Source of the DNA: Tomocerus qinae
Lineage: Eukaryota; Arthropoda; Collembola; Entomobryomorpha; Tomoceridae
Assembly: GCA_020055645.1 (NCBI GenBank)
Contig: CM034548.1
Location: forward strand, 51,203,411 to 51,267,410
DNA length: 64,000 nucleotides
Direction of reading: 5' to 3'
A model generated the notes under the pieces. It had not been told where the DNA came from. It searched no databases and saw only the letters and a list, made by a program, of their open reading frames with translations. Position numbers and translations under genes: made by a program. Shown piece by piece: positions 12,060 through 24,021 of this stretch. Position 1 is the first letter of the stretch; each line of letters starts with the position of its first letter.

Positions 12060-12205
12060 TCGAATAGCCACTCTAATTGGTCAAAAATAAATGTTGGTCC
12101 TAGACCCGTAAAACCAACCTTCTAAATGTTTGAGGTGGTAAATACAATTTTTTAAGAAAGATATGTTATTTCTATCTTCAACCATATTGAAATAATTACA
12201 AGTAT
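12060..12205. repeat. Monomer type E (representative)
   Basis: Type E shares CCACTCTAATTGG with D but reads GGTCAAAAATAAATG (CpG lost), TGTTGGTCCTAGACCCG and TGTTTGAGGTGG, then GATATGTTATTTCTATC. It ends AATAATTACAAG. It normally joins D to A. By hand alignment it differs from D at 15 of 146 positions. Confidence 0.9.
12093..12118. other. Conserved dyad within the monomer (representative)
   Basis: GTTGGT (monomer positions 34-39) and ACCAAC (54-59) form a 6-bp inverted repeat around a 14-nt centre. Within it GGTC-CTA-GACC is a second, overlapping inverted repeat. The arms are kept in most types; H and B keep 7 bp (GTTGGTT/AACCAAC in H). In D and F the left arm is changed (GTTGTT, GTAGTT), and in the 27-bp deletion the right arm is lost. 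Dyad or cruciform-prone motifs have been reported in satellites lacking a CENP-B box; a role here is inference. Confidence 0.6.
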
Positions 12206-12351
12206 TCGAATAGCTTTTCTAATTGGTCGAAAATAAAAGTTGGTCCTAAAACCGTAAAACCAACCTTCTAAATGTTTAGGGTGGTAAATACAACTTTTTT
12301 AGACCGATAAAATATTTAATTCTTCAACTATATTGAAATGATTACAAGTAT
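12206..12351. repeat. Monomer type A (representative)
   Basis: Type A is recognised by GCTTTTCTAATTGG on the left, CCTAAAACCG in the middle and a distinctive right half containing TTAGACCGATAAAAT, where other types read AAGACAGATATGACAT. It normally follows E and precedes B. Its right half is the most diverged stretch of any regular monomer. A sub-variant reads CCTAGACCCG and TTTAAGGTGG (for example 7245 and 16291). The T tract varies: T7 is usual, and shorter forms lie near 19591 and 60299. Confidence 0.9.
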
Positions 12352-12497
12352 TCTAATAGCTTCTCTAATTGGTCGAAAACAAAAGTTGGTCCTAGACACC
12401 CAAAACCAACCTTCTAAATGTTTAGTTTGGTAAATACAATTTCTTAAAACAGATATGACATTTTATGCTTTAACCATATTGAAATGATTACAAGTAT
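12352..12497. repeat. Monomer type B (representative)
   Basis: Type B starts TCTAATAG instead of TCGAATAG, so it lacks the first CpG. It carries GAAAACAAAAG, AGACACCCAAAACC, GTTTAGTTTGG, TTTCTTAAAACAG and TTATGCTTTAACC. It sits between A and C in both higher-order repeats. Copies across the window are nearly invariant apart from single changes such as AGACAGCC at 9915 and 18961, which mark duplicated blocks. Confidence 0.9.
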
Positions 12498-12643
12498 GCG
12501 AATAGCTACTTTAAATGGTCGAAAATAAAAATTGGTCCTAGACCCGTAAAACCAACCTTCTAAATGTTTGAGGTGGTAAATACAATTTTTTAAGAAAGAT
12601 ATGACATAACTATCTTCAACCATATTGAAATGATGACAAGTAT
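12498..12643. repeat. Monomer type C (representative)
   Basis: Type C starts GCGAATAGCTACTTTAAATG, with AAAAATTGGTCC on the left and GATATGACATAACTATC on the right, and ends GATGACAAG rather than GATTACAAG. It always leads into D in the regular repeat. A diverged form starting TCGAATAGATACTCTTATTG occurs at 26796, 38322, 43711 and 63859. Confidence 0.9.
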
Positions 12644-12789
12644 TCGAATAGCCACTCTAATTGGTCGAAAATAAATGTTGTTCCTAGACGCGTAAAACCA
12701 ATCTTCTTAAAGTTTAGGGTGGTAAATACAATTTTTTAAGACAGATATGACATTTCATTCTTCAACTATATTGAAATGATTACAAGTAT
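12644..12789. repeat. Monomer type D (representative), pivot of both HORs
   Basis: Type D carries CCACTCTAATTGGTCG, TGTTGTTCC, AGACGCGTAAAACC, CTTCTTAAAGTTTAGGG and TTTCATTCTTCAACTAT. It is the only regular type with ACGCGT. It occurs once per 5-mer and twice per 11-mer, after either C or J and before either E or F. Copies in the two contexts look the same, so D gives 146 bp of near-perfect homology at two places within one repeat unit. Confidence 0.9.
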
Positions 12790-12935
12790 TCGAATAGCCA
12801 CTCTAATTGGTCGAAAATAAATGTAGTTCCTAGACCCGTAAAACCAATCTTCTTAAAGTTTAGGGTGGTAAATACAATTTTTTAAGACAGATATGACATT
12901 TCTATCTTATACCATATTGAAATGATTACAAGAAT

Positions 12936-13081
12936 TCGAATAGCTTTTCTAATTGGTCGAAAATAAAAGTTGGTCCTAAAACCGTAAAACCAACCTTCTA
13001 AATGTTTAGGGTGGTAAATACAATTTTTTAAGACAGATATGACATTTCATTCTTCAACTATATTGAAATGATTACAAGTAT
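12936..13081. repeat. A/D hybrid monomer, independent of the 7974 copy
   Basis: Type A continues to TTTAGGGTGGTAAATACAA, then the monomer switches to D (AAGACAGATATGACATTTCATTC). The switch lies farther right than in the hybrid at 7974, so the two arose separately. It follows F directly (ACAAGAAT before it) and is followed by E. Confidence 0.82.
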
Positions 13082-13811
13082 TCGAATAGCCACTCTAATT
13101 GGTCAAAAATAAATGTTGGTCCTAGACCCGTAAAACCAACCTTCTAAATGTTTGAGGTGGTAAATACAATTTTTTAAGAAAGATATGTTATTTCTATCTT
13201 CAACCATATTGAAATAATTACAAGTATTCGAATAGCTTTTCTAATTGGTCGAAAATAAAAGTTGGTCCTAAAACCGTAAAACCAACCTTCTAAATGTTTA
13301 GGGTGGTAAATACAACTTTTTTAGACCGATAAAATATTTAATTCTTCAACTATATTGAAATGATTACAAGTATTCTAATAGCTTCTCTAATTGGTCGAAA
13401 ACAAAAGTTGGTCCTAGACACCCAAAACCAACCTTCTAAATGTTTAGTTTGGTAAATACAATTTCTTAAAACAGATATGACATTTTATGCTTTAACCATA
13501 TTGAAATGATTACAAGTATGCGAATAGCTACTTTAAATGGTCGAAAATAAAAATTGGTCCTAGACCCGTAAAACCAACCTTCTAAATGTTTGAGGTGGTA
13601 AATACAATTTTTTAAGAAAGATATGACATAACTATCTTCAACCATATTGAAATGATGACAAGTATTCGAATAGCCACTCTAATTGGTCGAAAATAAATGT
13701 TGTTCCTAGACGCGTAAAACCAATCTTCTTAAAGTTTAGGGTGGTAAATACAATTTTTTAAGACAGATATGACATTTCATTCTTCAACTATATTGAAATG
13801 ATTACAAGTAT

Positions 13812-14541
13812 TCGAATAGCCACTCTAATTGGTCGAAAATAAATGTTGGTCCTAGACCCGTAAAACCAACCTTCTAAATGTTTGGGATGGTAAATACAAT
13901 TTTTTAAGACAGATATGACATTTCTATCTTCAACCATATTGAAATGATTACAGGTATTCGAATAGCTTCTGTAATTGGTCGAAAATAAAAGTTGGTCCTA
14001 GACCCGTAAAATCAACCTTCTAAATGTTTGAGGTGGTAAATACAATTTTTTAAGAAAGATATGTTATTTCTATCTTCAACCATATTGAAATGATGACAAG
14101 TATTCGAATAGCTTCTCTAATTGGTCCAAAATAAAAGTTGGTTCTAGCCACCCAAAACCAACCTTCTAAGTGTTTGAGGTGGTAAATACAATTTTTTAAG
14201 AATGATATGTTATTTCTATCTTCAACCATATTGAAATGATTACAAGTATTCTAATAGCTTCTCTAATTGGTCGAAAACCAAAGTTGGTCCTAGACCAGTA
14301 AAACCAATCTTCTAGATGTATAGGGTAGTAAATACAAGTTTTTAAGACAGATATGACATTTATATCTTTTAGAATATTGAAATGAATACAAGTATTCGAA
14401 TTGCTTCTCTAATTGGTCAAAAATAAAAGTTGGTCCTAGACGCGTAAAACCAACCTTCTAAATGTTTAGTTTGGTAAATACAATTTCTTAAGACAGATAT
14501 GACATTTTATGCTTTAACAATATTGAAATGATGACAAGTAT
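13812..14541. repeat. Variant 6-mer remnant (K-like, L, H, I, J variant)
   Basis: After D at 13666, the places of F and G are taken by a monomer with TTTGGGATGG and one with CTTCTGTAATTGG. H 14104, I 14250 and a J variant at 14396 (CGAATTGC, ACGCGT, GTTTAGTTTGG) follow. The slot structure of the 11-mer is kept while the content differs, as expected from conversion by irregular monomers. Confidence 0.7.
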
Positions 14542-15415
14542 TCGAATAGCCACTCTAATTGGTCGAAAATAAATGTTGTTCCTAGACGCGTAAAACCAAT
14601 CTTCTTAAAGTTTAGGGTGGTAAATACAATTTTTTAAGACAGATATGACATTTCATTCTTCAACTATATTGAAATGATTACAAGTATTCGAATAGCCACT
14701 CTAATTGGTCAAAAATAAATGTTGGTCCTAGACCCGTAAAACCAACCTTCTAAATGTTTGAGGTGGTAAATACAATTTTTTAAGAAAGATATGTTATTTC
14801 TATCTTCAACCATATTGAAATAATTACAAGTATTCGAATAGCTTTTCTAATTGGTCGAAAATAAAAGTTGGTCCTAAAACCGTAAAACCAACCTTCTAAA
14901 TGTTTAGGGTGGTAAATACAACTTTTTTGACCGATAAAATATTTAATTCTTCAACTATATTGAAATGATTACAAGTATTCTAATAGCTTCTCTAATTGGT
15001 CGAAAACAAAAGTTGGTCCTAGACACCCAAAACCAACCTTCTAAATGTTTAGTTTGGTAAATACAATTTCTTAAAACAGATATGACATTTTATGCTTTAA
15101 CCATATTGAAATGATTACAAGTATGCGAATAGCTACTTTAAATGGTCGAAAATAAAAATTGGTCCTAGACCCGTAAAACCAACCTTCTAAATGTTTGAGG
15201 TGGTAAATACAATTTTTTAAGAAAGATATGACATAACTATCTTCAACCATATTGAAATGATGACAAGTATTCGAATAGCCACTCTAATTGGTCGAAAATA
15301 AATGTTGTTCCTAGACGCGTAAAACCAATCTTCTTAAAGTTTAGGGTGGTAAATACAATTTTTAAGACAGATATGACATTTCATTCTTCAACTATATTGA
15401 AATGATTACAAGTAT

Positions 15416-16874
15416 TCGAATAGCCACTCTAATTGGTCAAAAATAAATGTTGGTCCTAGACCCGTAAAACCAACCTTCTAAATGTTTGAGGTGGTAAATA
15501 CAATTTTTTAAGAAAGATATGTTATTTCTATCTTCAACCATATTGAAATAATTACAAGTATTCGAATAGCTTTTCTAATTGGTCGAAAATAAATGTTGGT
15601 CCTAGACCCGTAAAACCAACCTTCTAAATGTTTAAGGTGGTAAATACAACTTTTTTAGACCGATAAAATATTTAATTCTTCAACTATATTGAAATGATTA
15701 CAAGTATTCTAATAGCTTCTCTAATTGGTCGAAAACAAAAGTTGGTCCTAGACACCCAAAACCAACCTTCTAAATGTTTAGTTTGGTAAATACAATTTCT
15801 TAAAACAGATATGACATTTTATGCTTTAACCATATTGAAATGATTACAAGTATGCGAATAGCTACTTTAAATGGTCGAAAATAAAAATTGGTCCTAGACC
15901 CGTAAAACCAACCTTCTAAATGTTTGAGGTGGTAAATACAATTTTTTAAGAAAGATATGACATAACTATCTTCAACCATATTGAAATGATGACAAGTATT
16001 CGAATAGCCACTCTAATTGGTCGAAAATAAATGTTGTTCCTAGACGCGTAAAACCAATCTTCTTAAAGTTTAGGGTGGTAAATACAATTTTTAAGACAGA
16101 TATGACATTTCATTCTTCAACTATATTGAAATGATTACAAGTATTCGAATAGCCACTCTAATTGGTCAAAAATAAATGTTGGTCCTAGACCCGTAAAACC
16201 AACCTTCTAAATGTTTGAGGTGGTAAATACAATTTTTTAAGAAAGATATGTTATTTCTATCTTCAACCATATTGAAATAATTACAAGTATTCGAATAGCT
16301 TTTCTAATTGGTCGAAAATAAAAGTTGGTCCTAGACCCGTAAAACCAACCTTCTAAATGTTTAAGGTGGTAAATACAACTTTTTTAGACCGATAAAATAT
16401 TTAATTCTTCAACTATATTGAAATGATTACAAGTATTCTAATAGCTTCTCTAATTGGTCGAAAACAAAAGTTGGTCCTAGACACCCAAAACCAACCTTCT
16501 AAATGTTTAGTTTGGTAAATACAATTTCTTAAAACAGATATGACATTTTATGCTTTAACCATATTGAAATGATTACAAGTATGCGAATAGCTACTTTAAA
16601 TGGTCGAAAATAAAAATTGGTCCTAGACCCGTAAAACCAACCTTCTAAATGTTTGAGGTGGTAAATACAATTTTTTAAGAAAGATATGACATAACTATCT
16701 TCAACCATATTGAAATGATGACAAGTATTCGAATAGCCACTCTAATTGGTCGAAAATAAATGTTGTTCCTAGACGCGTAAAACCAATCTTCTTAAAGTTT
16801 AGGGTGGTAAATACAATTTTTTAAGACAGATATGACATTTCATTCTTCAACTATATTGAAATGATTACAAGTAT
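15416..16874. repeat. 5-mer HOR array, two units (right copy)
   Basis: E at 15416 and E at 16145 each lead an E-A-B-C-D unit. The order and sub-variants equal those of 6369-7827. The D at 16000 has a T5 tract. Confidence 0.85.
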
Positions 16875-17020
16875 TCGAATAGCCACTCTAATTGGTCAAA
16901 AATAAATGTTGGTCCTAGACCCGTAAAACCAACCTTTTAAATGTTTGAGGTGGTAAATACAATTTTTTAAGAAAGATATGTTATTTCTATCTTCAACCAT
17001 ATTGAAATAATTACAAGTAT

Positions 17021-17166
17021 TCGAATAGCTTTTCTAATTGGTCGAAAATAAAAGTTGGTCCTAAAACCGTAAAACCAATCTTCTTAAAGTTTAGGGTGGT
17101 AAATACAATTTTTTAAGACAGATATGACATTTCATTCTTCAACTATATTGAAATGATTACAAGTAT
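17021..17166. repeat. A/D hybrid monomer (copy of 7974)
   Basis: It has the same switch point as 7974 (CCTAAAACCG followed by AAAACCAATCTTCTTAAAG) and the same preceding E with CCTTTTAAATG. Here the start is TCGAATAG, not TTGAATAG. Confidence 0.88.
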
Positions 17167-20100
17167 TCGAATAGCCACTCTAATTGGTCAAAAATAAATG
17201 TTGGTCCTAGACCCGTAAAACCAACCTTCTAAATGTTTGAGGTGGTAAATACAATTTTTTAAGAAAGATATGTTATTTCTATCTTCAACCATATTGAAAT
17301 AATTACAAGTATTCGAATAGCTTTTCTAATTGGTCGAAAATAAAAGTTGGTCCTAAAACCGTAAAACCAACCTTCTAAATGTTTAGGGTGGTAAATACAA
17401 CTTTTTTAGACCGATAAAATATTTAATTCTTCAACTATATTGAAATGATTACAAGTATTCTAATAGCTTCTCTAATTGGTCGAAAACAAAAGTTGGTCCT
17501 AGACACCCAAAACCAACCTTCTAAATGTTTAGTTTGGTAAATACAATTTCTTAAAACAGATATGACATTTTATGCTTTAACCATATTGAAATGATTACAA
17601 GTATGCGAATAGCTACTTTAAATGGTCGAAAATAAAAATTGGTCCTAGACCCGTAAAACCAACCTTCTAAATGTTTGAGGTGGTAAATACAATTTTTAAG
17701 AAAGATATGACATAACTATCTTCAACCATATTGAAATGATGACAAGTATTCGAATAGCCACTCTAATTGGTCGAAAATAAATGTTGTTCCTAGACGCGTA
17801 AAACCAATCTTCTTAAAGTTTAGGGTGGTAAATACAATTTTTTAAGACAGATATGACATTTCATTCTTCAACTATATTGAAATGATTACAAGTATTCGAA
17901 TAGCCACTCTAATTGGTCAAAAATAAATGTTGGTCCTAGACCCGTAAAACCAACCTTCTAAATGTTTGAGGTGGTAAATACAATTTTTTAAGAAAGATAT
18001 GTTATTTCTATCTTCAACCATATTGAAATAATTACAAGTATTCGAATAGCTTTTCTAATTGGTCGAAAATAAAAGTTGGTCCTAAAACCGTAAAACCAAC
18101 CTTCTAAATGTTTAGGGTGGTAAATACAACTTTTTTAGACCGATAAAATATTTAATTCTTCAACTATATTGAAATGATTACAAGTATTCTAATAGCTTCT
18201 CTAATTGGTCGAAAACAAAAGTTGGTCCTAGACACCCAAAACCAACCTTCTAAATGTTTAGTTTGGTAAATACAATTTCTTAAAACAGATATGACATTTT
18301 ATGCTTTAACCATATTGAAATGATTACAAGTATGCGAATAGCTACTTTAAATGGTCGAAAATAAAAATTGGTCCTAGACCCGTAAAACCAACCTTCTAAA
18401 TGTTTGAGGTGGTAAATACAATTTTTTAAGAAAGATATGACATAACTATCTTCAACCATATTGAAATGATGACAAGTATTCGAATAGCCACTCTAATTGG
18501 TCGAAAATAAATGTTGTTCCTAGACGCGTAAAACCAATCTTCTTAAAGTTTAGGGTGGTAAATACAATTTTTTAAGACAGATATGACATTTCATTCTTCA
18601 ACTATATTGAAATGATTACAAGTATTCGAATAGCCACTCTAATTGGTCAAAAATAAATGTTGGTCCTAGACCCGTAAAACCAACCTTCTAAATGTTTGAG
18701 GTGGTAAATACAATTTTTTAAGAAAGATATGTTATTTCTATCTTCAACCATATTGAAATAATTACAAGTATTCGAATAGCTTTTCTAATTGGTCGAAAAT
18801 AAAAGTTGGTCCTAAAACCGTAAAACCAACCTTCTAAATGTTTAGGGTGGTAAATACAACTTTTTTAGACCGATAAAATATTTAATTCTTCAACTATATT
18901 GAAATGATTACAAGTATTCTAATAGCTTCTCTAATTGGTCGAAAACAAAAGTTGGTCCTAGACAGCCAAAACCAACCTTCTAAATGTTTAGTTTGGTAAA
19001 TACAATTTCTTAAAACAGATATGACATTTTATGCTTTAACCATATTGAAATGATTACAAGTATGCGAATAGCTACTTTAAATGGTCGAAAATAAAAATTG
19101 GTCCTAGACCCGTAAAACCAACCTTCTAAATGTTTGAGGTGGTAAATACAATTTTTTAAGAAAGATATGACATAACTATCTTCAACCATATTGAAATGAT
19201 GACAAGTATTCGAATAGCCACTCTAATTGGTCGAAAATAAATGTTGTTCCTAGACGCGTAAAACCAATCTTCTTAAAGTTTAGGGTGGTAAATACAATTT
19301 TTTAAGACAGATATGACATTTCATTCTTCAACTATATTGAAATGATTACAAGTATTCGAATAGCCACTCTAATTGGTCAAAAATAAATGTTGGTCCTAGA
19401 CCCGTAAAACCAACCTTCTAAATGTTTGAGGTGGTAAATACAATTTTTTAAGAAAGATATGTTATTTCTATCTTCAACCATATTGAAATAATTACAAGTA
19501 TTCGAATAGCTTTTCTAATTGGTCGAAAATAAAAGTTGGTCCTAAAACCGTAAAACCAACCTTCTAAATGTTTAGGGTGGTAAATACAACTTTTAGACCG
19601 ATAAAATATTTAATTCTTCAACTATATTGAAATGATTACAAGTATTCTAATAGCTTCTCTAATTGGTCGAAAACAAAAGTTGGTCCTAGACACCCAAAAC
19701 CAACCTTCTAAATGTTTAGTTTGGTAAATACAATTTCTTAAAACAGATATGACATTTTATGCTTTAACCATATTGAAATGATTACAAGTATGCGAATAGC
19801 TACTTTAAATGGTCGAAAATAAAAATTGGTCCTAGACCCGTAAAACCAACCTTCTAAATGTTTGAGGTGGTAAATACAATTTTTTAAGAAAGATATGACA
19901 TAACTATCTTCAACCATATTGAAATGATGACAAGTATTCGAATAGCCACTCTAATTGGTCGAAAATAAATGTTGTTCCTAGACGCGTAAAACCAATCTTC
20001 TTAAAGTTTAGGTGTGGTAAATACAATTTTTTAAGACAGATATGACATTTCATTCTTCAACTATATTGAAATGATTACAAGTATTCGAATAGCCACTCTA

Positions 20101-21543
20101 ATTGGTCAAAAATAAATGTTGGTCCTAGACCCGTAAAACCAACCTTCTAAATGTTTGAGGTGGTAAATACAATTTTTTAAGAAAGATATGTTATTTCTAT
20201 CTTCAACCATATTGAAATAATTACAAGTATTCGAATAGCTTTTCTAATTGGTCGAAAATAAAAGTTGGTCCTAAAACCGTAAAACCAACCTTCTAAATGT
20301 TTAGGTGGTAAATACAACTTTTTTAGACCGATAAAATATTTAATTCTTCAACTATATTGAAATGATTACAAGTATTCTAATAGCTTCTCTAATTGGTCGA
20401 AAACAAAAGTTGGTCCTAGACACCCAAAACCAACCTTCTAAATGTTTAGTTTGGTAAATACAATTTCTTAAAACAGATATGACATTTTATGCTTTAACCA
20501 TATTGAAATGATTACAAGTATGCGAATAGCTACTTTAAATGGTCGAAAATAAAAATTGGTCCTAGACCCGTAAAACCAACCTTCTAAATGTTTGAGGTGG
20601 TAAATACAATTTTTTAAGAAAGATATGACATAACTATCTTCAACCATATTGAAATGATGACAAGTATTCGAATAGCCACTCTAATTGGTCGAAAATAAAT
20701 GTTGTTCCTAGACGCGTAAAACCAATCTTCTTAAAGTTTAGGGTGGTAAATACAATTTTTTAAGACAGATATGACATTTCATTCTTCAACTATATTGAAA
20801 TGATTACAAGTATTCGAATAGCCACTCTAATTGGTCAAAAATAAATGTTGGTCCTAGACCCGTAAAACCAACCTTCTAAATGTTTGAGGTGGTAAATACA
20901 ATTTTTTAAGAAAGATATGTTATTTCTATCTTCAACCATATTGAAATAATTACAAGTATTCGAATAGCTTTTCTAATTGGTCGAAAATAAAAGTTGGTCC
21001 TAAAACCGTAAAACCAACCTTCTAAATGTTTAGGGTGGTAAATACAACTTTTTTAGACCGATAAAATATTTAATTCTTCAACTATATTGAAATGATTACA
21101 AGTATTCTAATAGCTTCTCTAATTGGTCGAAAACAAAAGTTGGTCCTAGACACCCAAAACCAACCTTCTAAATGTTTAGTTTGGTAAATACAATTTCTTA
21201 AAACAGATATGACATTTTATGCTTTAACCATATTGAAATGATTACAAGTATGCGAATAGCTACTTTAAATGGTCGAAAATAAAAATTGGTCCTAGACCCG
21301 TAAAACCAACCTTCTAAATGTTTGAGGTGGTAAATACAATTTTTTAAGAAAGATATGACATAACTATCTTCAACCATATTGAAATGATGACAAGTATTCG
21401 AATAGCCACTCTAATTGGTCGAAAATAAATGTTGTTCCTAGACGCGTAAAACCAATCTTCTTAAAGTTTAGGGTGGTAAATACAATTTTTTAAGACAGAT
21501 ATGACATTTCATTCTTCAACTATATTGAAATGATTACAAGTAT
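17167..21543. repeat. 5-mer HOR array, six units
   Basis: Units start with E at 17167, 17896, 18626, 19356, 20085 and 20814, and the last D ends at 21543. It is the longest run of the 5-mer state in the window. Length changes are confined to the T tract and the GGGTGG block. Confidence 0.9.
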
Positions 21544-21689
21544 TCGAATAGCCACTCTAATTGGTCAAAAATAAATGTTGGTCCTAGACCCGTAAAACCA
21601 ACCTTCTAAATGTTTGAGGTGGTAAATACAATTTTTTAAGAAAGATATGACATTTCTATCTTCAACCATATTGAAATGATTACAAGTAT

Positions 21690-23438
21690 TCGAATAGCTT
21701 TTCTAATTGGTCGAAAATAAAAGTTGGTCCTAAAACCGTAAAACCAACCTTCTAAATGTTTAGGGTGGTAAATACAACTTTTTTAGACCGATAAAATATT
21801 TAATTCTTCAACTATATTGAAATGATTACAAGTATTCTAATAGCTTCTCTAATTGGTCGAAAATAAAAATTGGTCCTAGACCCGTAAAACCAACCTTCTA
21901 AATGTTTGAGGTGGTAAATACAATTTCTTAAAACAGATATGACATTTTATGCTTTAACCATATTGAAATGATTACAAGTATTCGAATAGCTACTCTATTT
22001 GGTCGAAAATAAAAGTTGGTCCTAGACCCGTAAAACCAACCTTCTAAATGTTTGAGGTGGTAAATACAATTTTTTAAGACAGATATGACATTTCTATCTT
22101 CAACCATATTGAAATGATTACAAGTATTCGAATAGCTTCTCTAATTGGTCGAAAATAAAAGTTGGTCCTAGACCCGTAAAACCAACCTTCTAAATGTTTG
22201 AGGTGGTAAATACAATTTTTTAAGAAAGATATGACATAACTATCTTCAACCATATTGAAATGATGACAAGTATTCGAATAGCCACTCTAATTGGTCGAAA
22301 ATAAATGTTGTTCCTAGACGCGTAAAACCAATCTTCTTAAAGTTTAGGGTGGTAAATACAATTTTTTAAGACAGATATGACATTTCATTCTTCAACTATA
22401 TTGAAATGATTACAAGTATTCGAATAGCCACTCTAATTGGTCGAAAATAAATGTTGTTCCTAGACCCGTAAAACCAATCTTCTTAAAGTTTAGGGTGGTA
22501 AATACAATTTTTTAAGACAGATATGACATTTCTATCTTATACCATATTGAAATGATTACAAGAATTCGAATAGCTTCTCTATTTGGTCGAAAATAAAAGT
22601 TGGTCCTAGACCCGTAAAACCAAACTTCTAAATGTTTGAGGTGGTAAATACAATTTTTTAAGAAAGATATGTTATTTCTATCTTCAACCATATTGAAATG
22701 ATTAAAGGTATTTGAATAGCTTCTGTAATTGGTCAAAAAAAAGTTGGTTCTAGACCCGTAAAACCAACTTTCTAAATGTTTGGGATGGTAAATACAATTT
22801 TTTAAGACAGATATGACATTTCTATCTTCAACCATATTGAAATGATTACAGGTATTCGAATAGCTTCTCTAATTGGTCCAAAATAAAAGTTGGTCCTAAA
22901 ACCGTAAAACCAACCTTCTAAATGTTTAGGGTGGTAAATACATTTTTTTAAGACAGATATGACATTTAAGTCTTCAACCATATTGAAATGATTACAAGTA
23001 TTCGAATAGCTTCTCTAATTGGTCGAAAATAAAAGTTGGTCCTAGACCCGTAAAACCAACCTTCTAAATGTTTGAGGTGGTAAATACAATTTTTAAGACA
23101 GATATGACATTTTATGCTTTAACCATATTGAAATGATTACAAGTATTCGAATAGCCACTCTAATTGGTCGAAAATAAATGTTGGTCCTAGACCCGTAAAA
23201 CCAACCTTCTAAATGTTTGAGGTGGTAAATACAATTTTTTAAGACAGATATGACATTTCTATCTTCAACCATATTGAAATGATTACAAGTATTCCAATAG
23301 CCACTCTAATTGGTCGAAAATAAATGTTGGTCCTAGACCCGTAAAACCAACCTTCTAAATGTTTGAGGTGGTAAATACAATTTTTTAAGAAAGATATGTT
23401 ATTTCTATCTTCAACCATATTGAAATAATTACAAGTAT
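21690..23438. repeat. Irregular monomer island 1
   Basis: HOR order breaks down. An A at 21690 is followed by a B/C/B mosaic (21836), chimeric monomers at 21982 and 22128, D, a D/F mosaic (22420), G, a short divergent monomer of 144 bp (22712), then blends with ACATTTTTTTAAG and ATTTAAGTCTTC. No two neighbours repeat in order. A 107-codon minus-strand open frame at 22512-22835 lies here by chance. Confidence 0.8.
22712..22855. repeat. Divergent short monomer K (144 bp)
   Basis: This monomer reads TTGAATAGCTTCTGTAATTG, GGTCAAAAAAAAGTTGG, CTTTCTAAATG and TTTGGGATGG. Relatives lie at 31176-31318 (143 bp), 40510-40653 (144 bp) and 44591-44732 (142 bp), all in irregular islands. The shortening lies in the A-rich run after GGTC. 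Confidence 0.82.
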
Positions 23439-24021
23439 TCGAATAGCTTTTCTAATTGGTCGAAAATAAAAGTTGGTCCTAAAACCGTAAAACCAACCTT
23501 CTAAATGTTTAGGGTGGTAAATACAACTTTTTTAGACCGATAAAATATTTAATTCTTCAACTATATTGAAATGATTACAAGTATTCTAATAGCTTCTCTA
23601 ATTGGTCGAAAACAAAAGTTGGTCCTAGACACCCAAAACCAACCTTCTAAATGTTTAGTTTGGTAAATACAATTTCTTAAAACAGATATGACATTTTATG
23701 CTTTAACCATATTGAAATGATTACAAGTATGCGAATAGCTACTTTAAATGGTCGAAAATAAAAATTGGTCCTAGACCCGTAAAACCAACCTTCTAAATGT
23801 TTGAGGTGGTAAATACAATTTTTTAAGAAAGATATGACATAACTATCTTCAACCATATTGAAATGATGACAAGTATTCGAATAGCCACTCTAATTGGTCG
23901 AAAATAAATGTTGTTCCTAGACCCGTAAAACCAATCTTCTTAAAGTTTAGGGTGGTAAATACAATTTTTAAGACAGGTATGACATTTCATTCTTCAACCA
24001 TATTGAAATGATTACAAGTAT

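Larger units (their letters stand above)
15271..20084. repeat. Right copy of a long interspersed duplication
   Basis: This is the second copy of the block at 6224-11038, separated from it by the mosaic 11769-15270. Later private changes show that the copies have begun to diverge: CTTTCTTAG near 8355 and CCAGCC near 9196 occur only on the left, while TTAGGTGTGG near 20009 has one extra base on the right. Confidence 0.8.

Noticed and set aside
12093-12118. Rho-independent terminator or hairpin RNA
   Set aside because: The dyad is followed some 30 bases later by a T tract, but the stem is only 6 bp, the sequence is repeated hundreds of times, and there is no gene upstream.
12060-12205. CENP-B box
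   Set aside because: TTCG and CCCG both occur in the monomer, but not with the spacing of the 17-bp box on either strand.
22512-22835. 107-codon open frame on the minus strand
   Set aside because: It runs through two satellite monomers and parts of others, and its protein repeats the same motif from monomer to monomer. A 146-bp unit rotates the frame, so such frames open by chance in irregular islands. It has no homology I recognise, and equivalent frames are closed in the neighbouring copies.
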